Assembly (NCBI RefSeq): GCF_012290005.1
Contig: NZ_JAAXMS010000004.1
Span: 186,001-250,000 of the forward strand
DNA: 64,000 nt
Reading direction: 5' to 3'
From: Crateriforma spongiae
GTDB lineage: Bacteria > Planctomycetota > Planctomycetia > Pirellulales > Pirellulaceae
A program made the position numbers and the translations under genes. Below the pieces are notes generated by a model. The model made no database searches. It had not been told where the DNA came from and saw only the letters and a list, made by a program, of their open reading frames with translations. Below are positions 1 to 8,937 of this stretch, piece by piece (the stretch's first letter is position 1; each line of letters starts with the position of its first letter).

Positions 1-1
1 G

Positions 2-400
2 TTCCGGGGTGTTCTGAAGAACGCGACCGAGGGGATCGCAAGTTCGCGTCTGATCGTGCCGTTCAGCATCCTGTTGATCGGTGCTTCGGTGGCACCGACC
101 GTTTTGATGGTCGCCTATGTCTGGGCTTGGGCCTGGGGCGGGGCTTCGGGCAACACGGCCCCAGTTTTGCCTGCGGTCGACATGGCGATCGGTGTCATGA
201 TCGTCGGGCTGTTCGTGATGTCGATTTACCCTCGAGCGATGGCCGCGATCGTGTTTCGTCAATCCTGGACGGGAGCGATCTTGCACCCGATCGCGGTGGC
301 GGTCTTCATCCTGTTGCAATGGATCGCTTGGCTGCAATCGTTGCTGGGGATTCAAGTCGCTTGGCGTGGACGCGTCGAAAAACCGGGGACGTCGACCTAG
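2..400 (+). CDS. Membrane glycosyltransferase-like protein, C-terminal part (5'-truncated)
   Basis: The reading frame is open from the first bases of the window, so the gene begins outside it; 132 residues are visible. It opens with a LKNATEGIA-like stretch followed by three hydrophobic segments (about residues 20-48, 58-78 and 90-115) and a short basic end. A K-N-A-x-E-G stretch followed by two or three membrane helices is typical of the C-terminus of membrane-anchored family 2 glycosyltransferases, but the catalytic domain is not in the window, so this is an inference. Its stop codon overlaps the end of the convergent propeller gene by four bases. Confidence 0.5.
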   Translation, partial: FRGVLKNATEGIASSRLIVPFSILLIGASVAPTVLMVAYVWAWAWGGASGNTAPVLPAVDMAIGVMIVGLFVMSIYPRAMAAIVFRQSWTGAILHPIAVAVFILLQWIAWLQSLLGIQVAWRGRVEKPGTST

Positions 401-1488
401 ACGCGTTCCAGTTTGATCGGCGCGGTGTGGTTGGCGTTCCACTGACAGACATACAGGTTCTTGTCGTCGTCGACGCAGACGTCGTGGCCGTGCATGAACG
501 GACAGTCGTCGGTCTGGTAAGACTTCTGCAGTTTGCCGTCCTGGTATTCTGGTTCGGTGCCGCCGGGATTGGACACGACTTTGTCGCCGTCCAGAATCGT
601 CATGAATCCGGTGTGGCCTTTCCAAGCTGAACCGCCCTCCTTGGGCGTCGACCAGCAGACGCCGGCATAGATATTCGTGTCGTCGACAACCGGGCGGCAG
701 ATTCGCATGTTGGGCAGGGCAACCGTTTTGACGTACTGGCCGTCCAACGTGAAGTACTTGAAACAGCATTCCGAACGTGATGTGCAAACCAACAGCGGTT
801 GATTCGGATCACGGCGGTCGATGGCCACACCGTGCGCGTTTTTTAGGTTCTGATTTGGATCGTCGTTGTCGCGTCCGCCGAAGTGCCGAATGTATTCGCC
901 TTTCCAGTTGTACTGAATGATGAAGTCTTTGCCGTAGCCGTCGGCCACATAGATGTCACCGTTGTCGGCGACGGCGGTTTCGGTCGGATTGAAGAAGTCA
1001 CCGGGTTCATACAGGCCGATCGTCTGTGGGTGGCCGATGTCGAAGATCACGCGACCGTCACGGGTGGTCTTGGTCACACGCCCGGCGTTGCGGATGGATT
1101 TTCCGTTGGCGTCCAGCGTCCAACCCGAATCGGTGACCAACAGGTTTTGTTCGTCGCCTTCGTCCACCAACGTCAATCCGTGGCCGCCGGGGAACATCGT
1201 GCCCCAGGTGCTGAGCAGTTCCCCGGACTTGTCGAAAATCATGATGTTGTTGTGCGGGTGATCGCCCACCATGATCAGTTGACCGTCACGGTCTTGGACC
1301 ATTTCGTGGCAGTTCAGGATCGGGTATCGCAGCGGGCTGACTTTGGCCCAGTCGTTGATCACGCGATACCGATAATCGCCGTGGCCGATGACGGGCCGTT
1401 CCGCCTCGGCGGCGGACGATGATCGGGAAAGAATGGTGACGGATGCGGCGATAGCGGCGGATTGTTTGACGAAGTCGCGTCGTTGCAT
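397..1488 (-). CDS. Tat-exported NHL/six-bladed beta-propeller protein
   Basis: 363 residues from the ATG at 1488. The N-terminus MQRRDFVKQSAAIAAS has the twin-arginine pattern (R-R-D-F-V-K) followed by a hydrophobic stretch and an AAEA region, so export through Tat is likely. The body shows repeated propeller-blade phrases, such as GQLIMVGDHPHNNIMIFDKS, NGDIYVADGYGKDFIIQY and HGVAIDRRDPNQPLLVCTS, which resemble NHL repeats seen in many planctomycete secreted proteins. The frame extends upstream to 1617, but that extension lacks a signal sequence and is probably untranslated. The role is unknown; such propellers often bind ligands or are predicted lyases. It is divergent from the sulfatase at 1744. 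Confidence 0.75.
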   Translation of the reverse strand: MQRRDFVKQSAAIAASVTILSRSSSAAEAERPVIGHGDYRYRVINDWAKVSPLRYPILNCHEMVQDRDGQLIMVGDHPHNNIMIFDKSGELLSTWGTMFPGGHGLTLVDEGDEQNLLVTDSGWTLDANGKSIRNAGRVTKTTRDGRVIFDIGHPQTIGLYEPGDFFNPTETAVADNGDIYVADGYGKDFIIQYNWKGEYIRHFGGRDNDDPNQNLKNAHGVAIDRRDPNQPLLVCTSRSECCFKYFTLDGQYVKTVALPNMRICRPVVDDTNIYAGVCWSTPKEGGSAWKGHTGFMTILDGDKVVSNPGGTEPEYQDGKLQKSYQTDDCPFMHGHDVCVDDDKNLYVCQWNANHTAPIKLERV

Positions 1489-1579
1489 GTCGTGGTCAGT
1501 GCCGGCTGGCAAGAAAGAGGAATGGCTTGGTCGTGATCGAAATCGAGGCGGAAGTATCGTCACCGACGGCCGCACTGTC

Positions 1580-1606
1580 TTGCACATCAGCCGCACGGCT
1601 GTGCAA
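1580..1606. promoter_or_regulatory. Interrupted inverted repeat between divergent genes
   Basis: TTGCAC (1580-1585) is matched by GTGCAA (1601-1606), with an inner AGCCG/CGGCT pair. It lies in the spacer between the divergent propeller and sulfatase genes, where an operator could act on both. There is no T-run on the exit side, so it is not a good terminator. Function is a guess. Confidence 0.25.
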
Positions 1607-1679
1607 AAAAGCGGCAAGGTTTGTCAACGCCGTTCTTGGCCGCCGTTTTGGGCGATGAGCCCAGCGGTGCAGGTGGTTT

Positions 1680-1688
1680 TGATACAAT
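1680..1688 (+). promoter_or_regulatory. Candidate extended -10 promoter for the sulfatase
   Basis: TGATACAAT matches the extended -10 form TGnTAnAAT with one deviation. No convincing -35 is present. A start of transcription near 1695 would place the GTG at 1744, not the upstream TTG at 1621, as the translation start. Confidence 0.35.
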
Positions 1689-1743
1689 CCGCGACCTTTT
1701 CCGTGACGCTTCGACCCGCCAATCTTGCGAGCCTACCGCCGCC

Positions 1744-3168
1744 GTGGACCGACCTAATATCATCTTCATCATCACCGACCAGCAGCGTTACGACACGATT
1801 GCCGAGCTGGGATTCCCCCACATGGACACGCCGAATTTGGATCGGTTGGTTCGCGAAGGCGTCAGTTTTGATCAGTGTCACGTGACGGCGGCGTCCTGTG
1901 CGGCGGCCCGCGCCAGCTTGTTCAAAGGCTACTTTCCGCACACCACGGGGATTCTGAAGAACGCCGACCGCTGGCGACGCAGCTGGATCGAATCGCTGAA
2001 CGATGCCGGTTATCACTGCACGAACATCGGCAAGATGCACACGTGGCCGTATCAGACCGAGCTGGGCTTTCACGAACGCTTCGTCGTTGAAAACAAGGAC
2101 CGTTATCTGGAAGGCCGCTATTACTTTGACGAATGGGACAAGGCCTTGCGTGCCCGCGGGCTGGTCAAACAGCAACGGGAAATCTATCGCAAGCGTGCCG
2201 ATTACAACGAATCACTGGGAGCGTTTGATTGGGAATTGCCCGCCGACACGCACCCGGACAACTTCGTCGGCGACATGGCGTCGTGGTGGATTGAGACGTA
2301 TCCCCAGACCGAGCCGCTGTTTCTGCAGATCGGATTCCCCGGTCCTCACCCGCCCTATGATCCGGTTCCCGAGGCATCGGCGGCCTACATGCAGAAGGAA
2401 TTGCCGCTGTTGCCCGTCAGCGACCAGGAACTGGAAAACCAGCCTCCGGCGCTGAAGGAATTGCGAGTCCACAACCGCGACATCGACCACGATAGTGTTG
2501 TCATGCCGTTGCACCCGAGCCAACAGCAACGGCATCGCCAGCGTGCGTATTATTTGGCCAATGTCACCATGATCGACCAAAAGGTCGGCCAAATCATGCA
2601 GTCTCTTAAAAAGGCGGGATACCTGGAAAACAGCATTCTGATTTTCACCAGTGATCACGGCGATTGCTTGACCGACCACGGCCAGAGTCAAAAGTGGACG
2701 ATGTATGACCAGATCACTCGTGTTCCGATGATCGTCTGGTCGCCAGACCGGATTCAAGGCGGCCGGCGAATCGAATCGCTGGTCCAGCAGATGGACCTGG
2801 GGCCGACGATTCTGCAGTGGGCGGGTGTCGAGGTGCCGGAATCGTTGGAAGCGGAATCATTGATGCCCGCGATCGGCGGCGATGATTTTTCCGGTCGACC
2901 GTACGTGTACTGTGAACAGGCACGCGATGCGGTGCTGACCGGATGCCAGTTCATGACGATGGTCCGGGACCGACAATACAAACTGGTGCACTTTCTGGAC
3001 GAACCGGACGGGCAACTGTTTGACTTACAAGCGGATCCCGGCGAACTGGACAATCGCTGGAACGACGGGAATCTGGCCGAGGTGAAGCAACGCTTGTTGG
3101 CGGAGCTACGTGAGTGGCGGATTCGCAGCGGTTTGACGACCAAAGACTGGTGCCAGGATTGGCGTTAG
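1744..3168 (+). CDS. Type I sulfatase (alkaline-phosphatase fold), no signal peptide
   Basis: 474 residues from GTG 1744. The N-terminus is the first strand plus the metal-binding TDQQRYDT stretch, as in COG3119 sulfatases. The formylglycine site is CAAAR (Cys at residue 52) in SCAAARASLFKGYFP; the usual form is C-x-P-S-R, and Ala at the third position is an accepted but less common variant. A second metal motif, TSDHGD, and the downstream K-W-T-M-Y-D block are present. The frame continues upstream to a TTG at 1621, but those residues do not look like a signal peptide and a promoter-like sequence lies inside them. With no leader the enzyme would act in the cytoplasm, on sulfate esters of imported saccharides or choline-like compounds. 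The substrate cannot be read from sequence. It ends seven bases before the convergent rhamnulokinase. Confidence 0.85.
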   Translation: MDRPNIIFIITDQQRYDTIAELGFPHMDTPNLDRLVREGVSFDQCHVTAASCAAARASLFKGYFPHTTGILKNADRWRRSWIESLNDAGYHCTNIGKMHTWPYQTELGFHERFVVENKDRYLEGRYYFDEWDKALRARGLVKQQREIYRKRADYNESLGAFDWELPADTHPDNFVGDMASWWIETYPQTEPLFLQIGFPGPHPPYDPVPEASAAYMQKELPLLPVSDQELENQPPALKELRVHNRDIDHDSVVMPLHPSQQQRHRQRAYYLANVTMIDQKVGQIMQSLKKAGYLENSILIFTSDHGDCLTDHGQSQKWTMYDQITRVPMIVWSPDRIQGGRRIESLVQQMDLGPTILQWAGVEVPESLEAESLMPAIGGDDFSGRPYVYCEQARDAVLTGCQFMTMVRDRQYKLVHFLDEPDGQLFDLQADPGELDNRWNDGNLAEVKQRLLAELREWRIRSGLTTKDWCQDWR

Positions 3169-3175
3169 GCACGAC

Positions 3176-4702
3176 CTATGATTCGGTGGCCAGCTGATTG
3201 AAACGTTCGGCCGGTGCATCCCAGACCGATGCATCGGAGGGTTCAAAACGTTTGGCGGCGAAGCTGTCGCGGATCAACACACGAGCTTCTTCGATCGAAT
3301 TCAATTGCCCGGTACCCAGCATTTGCATCACCACGTTGCCGATCGCGGTGGCTTCGGCCGGGCCGGCGACGACCGGACGGTTACAGGCGTCGGCGGTCAT
3401 CTGGCACAGCAATTCGTTCTGTGAACCGCCGCCGACAATGTGAATGGTTTTGATTTCGCTGTCGGTCAATTGTTCCAGCATGGCCAAGCACGCGCGATAC
3501 CGCAGGGCCAAACCTTCCAGCGCGGCCCGGTACAACGTCGCGGGTGATTCCGGTTTCTTTTGACCCGTCTTGGCGGCGAATGCTTCGATGGCGTCGATCA
3601 TGTCCGGCGGTGCCAAGAAGTCGCCGTGGTCGGGATCGATCAACAGTTCGAACGGTTTGGCGTCGGCGGCCTGAGCGGCCATTTCGGCCCACTGGGCATC
3701 GTGGCCCCGTCGCGCCATCGCTTGGCGAATCTGTTGGAACACCCACAGGCCGCCGATGTTTTTCAGCAACCGTGTGCTGTTGCGAACACCGCCTTCGTTG
3801 GTGAAGTTCAGTTCGCCACACAGCGGCGTGACCTTGGGGGCGGGCAGTTCACAACCCATCAGCGACCAGGTACCCGAGCTGATGTAGCACCAATCGGGCC
3901 GCGCCGGTGCGAATCCGTCGGCCGGGACGGCAACGACCGCGGATGCCGTGTCGTGCGTCGCCGGGACCACAACGGGGACGTCCACCAGCCCGGTGATCTT
4001 CGACACCGAAGGCAGGATCTTGCCGAGCGTCGTGCCCGGTTCGGTCGGTTCACACAGGAAGGAATGCGGGATGCCAAAGCCGTCCAGCAGGTCCAGGCAC
4101 CACTTCTTGGTCCGCGGATCCAGCATCTGGGTGGTCGAAGCATTGGTCACTTCGATCGACTTTTCGCCGGTCAGCAACCAGTGGAACAGGTCGCCCATCA
4201 TCAGGAACGATCGGGCGGCATCCAGCGAAGTCTCACCCGCCTCGGTCGCAGCGAACAGTTGGAACAGGGTGTTGATCTGCATGAACTGCAGCCCCGTTTC
4301 CTGGAAAATCTGTTCCCGGGGAACGCGATCAAAGGCCTTGTCCAAGATGCCGTTGGTTCGAGGATCGCGGTAACACCGCACCGGTCCGGTCATCTGGTCG
4401 TTGCGATCGATCAGGGCAAAATCCACGCCCCAGGTGTCAACGCCGACGCTGCGAACCTGATCAAATTCATTGGCGGCTCCGGTCAGCCCGTCTTGGATGT
4501 TTTGCCACAGCGAAAGGACGTTCCAGTACAGCGAATCGTGGACGCGGACCGGGTGGTTGGCGAACCGGTGCATTTCGCGAATCACCAGTTGTTGGCCGCC
4601 TGATGGGCCGTCCGCCATGCCGCCCGCGATGACACGGCCACTGGAGGCTCCCAGGTCGACAGCCAGGTGGACGGGGCTTTGCGGATCGAGTTCGGCGGTC
4701 AT
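3176..4702 (-). CDS. rhaB: Rhamnulokinase
   Basis: 508 residues from ATG 4702; another in-frame ATG lies at 4741. It is a FGGY-family carbohydrate kinase with the phosphate-binding AVDLGASSGRV at the N-terminus, the rhamnulokinase-typical TGLQFMQINTLFQL, GVDTWGVDFAL, and the C-terminal adenosine motif GGGSQNELLCQMTADA. It phosphorylates L-rhamnulose to rhamnulose 1-phosphate in the cytoplasm. No rhamnose isomerase or aldolase is adjacent, so the pathway genes must lie elsewhere. No clear Shine-Dalgarno is seen before either start. A perfect -35-like TTGACA sits on this strand at 4850-4845, but no good -10 follows. Confidence 0.88.
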   Translation of the reverse strand: MTAELDPQSPVHLAVDLGASSGRVIAGGMADGPSGGQQLVIREMHRFANHPVRVHDSLYWNVLSLWQNIQDGLTGAANEFDQVRSVGVDTWGVDFALIDRNDQMTGPVRCYRDPRTNGILDKAFDRVPREQIFQETGLQFMQINTLFQLFAATEAGETSLDAARSFLMMGDLFHWLLTGEKSIEVTNASTTQMLDPRTKKWCLDLLDGFGIPHSFLCEPTEPGTTLGKILPSVSKITGLVDVPVVVPATHDTASAVVAVPADGFAPARPDWCYISSGTWSLMGCELPAPKVTPLCGELNFTNEGGVRNSTRLLKNIGGLWVFQQIRQAMARRGHDAQWAEMAAQAADAKPFELLIDPDHGDFLAPPDMIDAIEAFAAKTGQKKPESPATLYRAALEGLALRYRACLAMLEQLTDSEIKTIHIVGGGSQNELLCQMTADACNRPVVAGPAEATAIGNVVMQMLGTGQLNSIEEARVLIRDSFAAKRFEPSDASVWDAPAERFNQLATES

Positions 4703-5705
4703 CGCGTGGGTCCGTGGCGAAAGAAGCTTGGCGAGGGACATCGCATCGTTGGCGGGTCCAGAGGGGCATTTTCCGCTCCCACGTGGAAACGGCAACCGGG
4801 GGAGACGATTCGTCGTCGATCGTGGATCGTCTGTCCTAAAGCGTTGTCAAAGTGACGTCACCGGGTGCCGTTTCGATGCCAGCATTTGGTTGGGTAGATG
4901 GGGTGTTTGGGTGGTTTGTGTTAAGTCCGTCCAGCCGTCCCGAAAATGGTGGAAATTTCGTAAATGGTTTGGCGGGGGATGTTTAGGATCGGAGCCACAG
5001 ACCGTGGAAGGCGATTTGAAAGAACTGCGGTTGACCCGCGATTCGCAGGGCGTACCTTAGTGTTTGTCGGCCAACGGTTCCCCGAAACGGGGCCGATTTT
5101 GGCCTGCTGTTGTCCACGTAAGTTTATGTCGGACAAAGATTTATAGACCATTCGATGAATCGGGACTCGGCCTGTGCGGGTCTCGAAGACACCGACTCCG
5201 CGAGTTCGCTTCGCGTGGGGTGTGGCGCGGTCAGCTTGCGGCCACGGGCTGACATCGTTGGCGGTCGTCGGCCGGGGTGATCCGGTCATGGCGGCAGCTC
5301 TCGACAACCTCACGGGCCGGCGCACAAGACGTGCCCGGCCGCGAACGCTCGCCGGAAAATTCTCACGCCTTTCCCAGGCTCTCTTTGACCCGCCGTTGGT
5401 GGGCCGTTTTTGGCAAACTTTCGGTGAATTGGAAGTTTTGGCTCAAGTTCCCTTCGGAATCTGCTCTGGCGGCCAGGCGACTCGATCTTTTAACAGCGGA
5501 TTGTTCGGTGATTCCGTTCGGGCGCTGCCGGGATGCGGCGGGTCGGATCGGCGGACCGGATTCACTTTGCTTCGGTGTCATGATTCGTATCGCGATTGAT
5601 TTCGTGCCCGGCCGGTGAAGACGGTTTCGACAGGATCCCGAATCTCCTCTTTTCTCTCTCCTTGTCTTTTCTTCGTTCCCTGACGTCCATGGATGGTGGT
5701 CAAGC
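4703..5705. other. Gene-poor kilobase between rhaB and the DUF4332-like gene
   Basis: Open frames on both strands here have no recognisable domain, poor composition and no Shine-Dalgarno. The stretch contains a pyrimidine-rich tract (about 5641-5685) just before the next gene, and a TTGACC/TACCTT pair with 16-base spacing near 5030-5058 that is promoter-like but weak. It could hold regulatory RNA or decayed sequence; nothing firm is seen. Confidence 0.4.
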
Positions 5706-6386
5706 ATGCTGCGAACATTTCTGAAGTTTTGGGGTCAATGGAATTCCGCCTCGGATCATTGCGGTGACGAATCTGCGGTGAAGCGTGATGCGGAAGTCGT
5801 TTTGTTTGCGGATTTGCGTCAGTCAGGACGGCGTCGTTCGTCAAAGAAGCTGACGAAGATCGCCGCCGACTCGAATCCTGCCTTGGCGGCTGATCCGATG
5901 GGGCCGCCGGTGCAGGCTGGTCCGTTGCAGTCCGATGCGGCACGTCCCACGCCCAGCCATCGTGCGCGAGTGCTGGGGATGGATCTGAAGCACACCAAAC
6001 TGTGCACTGATCGTCGTTGCGATCGCTTGGCTGCGGTCGGCGTGATCACCGCGGGTGACTTGATGACGGCAGAGCCGTTAGCGATCGCCAAGAAGATGGG
6101 TGCCCCCGCCAAGGCCGTGGCCACGCTGCGTCGATACCAGCAAGCGATCCGATTGTCGGCAGCGGTGCCAGGACTGATGCCGCGTGATGCATCGTTGTTG
6201 GTGTCGATCCACCGAAAATCGATTCGCGCGTTGGCCATCGATTCGCCGGCGATGCTGCACCGTGATTTGGAACGTTTCGCGCTCAGCAGTCGCGGTCAGC
6301 GCGAAATGAAGGGCCGGCGTTTGCCCAGCCTGCGTCGCGTCCGGCGTTGGATCGAAGCGTCCAGCTCGCTGCAGGTCGCCGTCTGA
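5706..6386 (+). CDS. DUF4332-like helix-hairpin-helix protein
   Basis: 226 residues. The first ~80 residues are basic and low in complexity (GRRRSSKKL) and may be disordered. From about residue 95 there is a helical domain with TDRRCDRLAAVGVITAGDLM and, later, VPGLMPRDASLLVSI, which resemble the paired helix-hairpin-helix units of DUF4332, a family common in planctomycetes and related to DNA-binding HhH domains. The C-terminus is strongly basic (RRLPSLRRVRRWI). Nucleic-acid binding is plausible but not shown. The gene stands alone and converges on the sulfatase at 6422. Family assignment is from memory of the pattern and not from a search. Confidence 0.6.
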   Translation: MLRTFLKFWGQWNSASDHCGDESAVKRDAEVVLFADLRQSGRRRSSKKLTKIAADSNPALAADPMGPPVQAGPLQSDAARPTPSHRARVLGMDLKHTKLCTDRRCDRLAAVGVITAGDLMTAEPLAIAKKMGAPAKAVATLRRYQQAIRLSAAVPGLMPRDASLLVSIHRKSIRALAIDSPAMLHRDLERFALSSRGQREMKGRRLPSLRRVRRWIEASSSLQVAV

Positions 6387-6421
6387 GTGATCTTCGCAAT
6401 GCACAGCGGGTGCGTTGTCCG

Positions 6422-7972
6422 CTATTGGGCCGACAACGCATCGTACTGGTCTGCACTTATCCAAGTCAGGTCGTCCCAGTGACCGGTGTCATTGGCAGCC
6501 GCCGGGCCGTCTCCGGTGCGACCGCTGGTAACAATCGTCGTAATGGCTTCGGTCAAGCGTCTGACGACCTCGGGGTTTTGGTCGGCCACCGACGTTGATT
6601 CGCTCGGGTCACTGGGCACGTGATACAGTTCCAGCCCAGAATTTCGGTGTGGCATGACCAGTTTCCAGCCGTCGTCATTGATTGCGAAGCGGCCGGCCGA
6701 TGAATGGTGAATCATGGGCGGACGCTGGATGGCGGCGTCGGGATTCTTCAAGACCGCCGCGAAGCTGTGGCTGTCTTCGGCGGCATTGTCGGGCAAATCG
6801 GCGTCAACGATTTCGGCGATGGTGGCGACCAAGTCGATCTGTCCCACCAGCGAATCGTCACGTCGGCCGGGTGAATCGATTCCCGCCGGCCAGCGGACCA
6901 GGAACGGGACGCGGTGTCCGCCTTCGTAGATGTCGCGTTTTCCGCCGCGCCAGGGACCGTTGCTGCGATGGTCAAAATCCTTGATGCGTTGTTGCCACGA
7001 TTTTTCCGGCCCGTTGTCGCTGGTGAACACCACGATCGTGTTTTCGGCCAATTGGTGCTGGTCCAGGTGATCCAGCAGGCGACCGACATGATGGTCGGTT
7101 TCGATCATGAATTCCCCATAACCGCCACATTCGCCTTGGCCCCAAAATTCAGGCAGCGGGCAGACCGGATAGTGCGGCGACGTCAGCGGTAGGTACAGAA
7201 AGAACGGCTTGCCAGATTCGTCGCTTTGTTGATGCCGATCGATCCACGCCATCGCTTCGTCGGTAAAGCGAGTCAGGCATTGGTTGTCGACGAAATCGGC
7301 GGCGACTTCCATGCCGCGTTTGCCGATCGCTTTCCGGGTGGCTTCGGGGCTGTCTTGATAGGGCGGTTTGATGCGGTAATCGACGTGACGTCGGTTCGGC
7401 TTCTTTGCGGTATAGACCGTCGGTGGCACCGCCGCGTGTCGACCACGGAACCAAGCCAACACGCCGTAGTTCAGCGACGCAGGGATGCCGAAAAAGTCAT
7501 CGAATCCTTTGTCCAACGGCATGTCTTGCACCGGTTGTGACCAGTCCCGATCGCCCGCGGTGCCGGGGAAATCCATGCCCAGGTGCCACTTGCCGACCAT
7601 CGACGTGCGATAGCCCGCATCACGAAGCATCGATGCCAAAGTCAATCGGTCATCGGAAATCAGGCACTTGCCCTCGGCACCCATCACGCCGCGTTTCAAT
7701 TGCGTCCGCCAGCTGTAACGTCCCGTCAGCAAGCCATACCGCGACGGGGTGCACACGGTGTCACTGCAGTGCCCGTTGGTGAATGAGATGCCTTCGGCGG
7801 CGATTCGGTCGATGTTGGGGGTTTGGAATTTGGCCTGTTCGTTCAGGTGGCTGGCGTCGCCAAAGCCTTGGTCATCGGTGTAGATGATCACGACGTTGGG
7901 TTTTTCGGCCGACCAAGTCAGTGATGCGGTTATCGCTAGGTAAACCGCGGCGACGGAAATCATGGTTTTCAT
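6422..7972 (-). CDS. Secreted type I sulfatase (arylsulfatase-like)
   Basis: 516 residues from ATG 7972. MKTMISVAAVYLAITASLT is a Sec signal peptide. The core follows directly: metal-binding YTDDQGFGD, formylglycine site CTPSRYGLLTGRY, GKWHLG, and FTSDNGPE late in the catalytic domain. This order is that of arylsulfatase/N-acetylgalactosamine-6-sulfatase-type enzymes. It should remove sulfate esters in the periplasm or outside the cell. Its ATG overlaps the nagA stop codon by four bases (ATGA), so it is translationally coupled to the amino-sugar genes. That makes a sulfated GlcNAc/GalNAc substrate attractive, as an inference from context. Confidence 0.9.
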   Translation of the reverse strand: MKTMISVAAVYLAITASLTWSAEKPNVVIIYTDDQGFGDASHLNEQAKFQTPNIDRIAAEGISFTNGHCSDTVCTPSRYGLLTGRYSWRTQLKRGVMGAEGKCLISDDRLTLASMLRDAGYRTSMVGKWHLGMDFPGTAGDRDWSQPVQDMPLDKGFDDFFGIPASLNYGVLAWFRGRHAAVPPTVYTAKKPNRRHVDYRIKPPYQDSPEATRKAIGKRGMEVAADFVDNQCLTRFTDEAMAWIDRHQQSDESGKPFFLYLPLTSPHYPVCPLPEFWGQGECGGYGEFMIETDHHVGRLLDHLDQHQLAENTIVVFTSDNGPEKSWQQRIKDFDHRSNGPWRGGKRDIYEGGHRVPFLVRWPAGIDSPGRRDDSLVGQIDLVATIAEIVDADLPDNAAEDSHSFAAVLKNPDAAIQRPPMIHHSSAGRFAINDDGWKLVMPHRNSGLELYHVPSDPSESTSVADQNPEVVRRLTEAITTIVTSGRTGDGPAAANDTGHWDDLTWISADQYDALSAQ

Positions 7973-8937
7973 GTCATTCCCAACAAGCGAAGTGGATTGG
8001 TTCGTGTCCACGCACTGAGTTGCACATCGGTGCACCGGAGATTGTGTTGCATCAAAGACACCATGGTCGCCAGGGATGTTGCGGATCCGGCGAAGTGTTT
8101 ACGGTCGGCCGACCAAGCGGCGCCATCGTCATCGACGTGCACCCATTGATCACCCAGGCGGTGCCGGCCCGGCCCCAAGGACGCGGCACTGATCGCATCG
8201 CTGACGATGATGATTTGATCGTCGTTGCAAACGCGAAAGTAATTTTGCAGCGCAAAAAACGGCACGTGGTGTCCGTCGGCGATCCAGGAAACGGCCAAGC
8301 GATCGGAGACCGAAAGGACACGACTGATGATGTTGTCATGTCGCGGCAGGGATGCGGGACAACCGTTGCCCAAGTGGGTGAACAGCGACAGGCCATGGTC
8401 CAGTGCACGGTGCAGATCATCGAGGGACGCATCGCTGTGTCCGGCGGCGACGATGATATTTTGGTCCGCCAGGAATCGCGTCGCCGATCCGTCCGCGTCC
8501 TGTTCCGGGGCCAAAGTGAACAGTCGGACGTGCCCGGCACCTGCGTCGATCAATCGCTTGGCGTCGTCGATGTTGGCCGCGCGGACTTGATCGGCCGGAT
8601 GAGCCCCGACAAAACCATCGGCCGGGTTGATGAAGGGACCTTCGACATGAATGCCCGCGATCAAATCGGCGGTGGCGGCGTCTTCGTCGATGGCACGCAC
8701 CAGCGTTTGGATCCGCGATGTCATTCGGTCCAAATCGTCGGTGATCACCGTGGGGCAAAACTTTTCCGCACCGTCATCGCGGATGCAGCGACACGCACGA
8801 TGGATGTCGTCGGTGGTGGTTTCGTGGCCGTTAAAATCCACGCCCGCAAATCCGTTGACTTGCAGGTCGACATAACCCGGCGATGAATCATCCGGTGCCA
8901 AGTCATCGCCCTCGTTTTGCGTTTGCCTTTTCTGCAT
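7969..8937 (-). CDS. nagA: N-acetylglucosamine-6-phosphate deacetylase, barrel-only form
   Basis: 322 residues from ATG 8937 (an alternative GTG lies at 8940). It removes acetate from GlcNAc-6-phosphate to feed NagB. Family landmarks are present: VDLQVNGFAGVDF, HVEGPFINP (metal-binding Glu), AGHSDAS and THLGNG (metal His residues), IADGHH and VSDAIS (catalytic Asp). Known NagA enzymes are about 380 residues. Here the protein starts almost at the first barrel strand and ends at NPLRLLGMT, so both halves of the small beta-sandwich domain formed by the two termini appear to be missing. The start abuts the nagB stop (TGATG), and the stop overlaps the next start. Confidence 0.85.
   Translation of the reverse strand: MQKRQTQNEGDDLAPDDSSPGYVDLQVNGFAGVDFNGHETTTDDIHRACRCIRDDGAEKFCPTVITDDLDRMTSRIQTLVRAIDEDAATADLIAGIHVEGPFINPADGFVGAHPADQVRAANIDDAKRLIDAGAGHVRLFTLAPEQDADGSATRFLADQNIIVAAGHSDASLDDLHRALDHGLSLFTHLGNGCPASLPRHDNIISRVLSVSDRLAVSWIADGHHVPFFALQNYFRVCNDDQIIIVSDAISAASLGPGRHRLGDQWVHVDDDGAAWSADRKHFAGSATSLATMVSLMQHNLRCTDVQLSAWTRTNPLRLLGMT

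Noticed and set aside
1621-1743. TTG start for the first sulfatase
   Set aside because: The added 41 residues are not a signal peptide, and a promoter-like TGATACAAT lies within them.
4703-5705. Small genes in the gap after rhaB (for example 5174-5599 on the plus strand, 4921-5325 on the minus strand)
   Set aside because: No domain, no Shine-Dalgarno, and composition like random GC-rich sequence.
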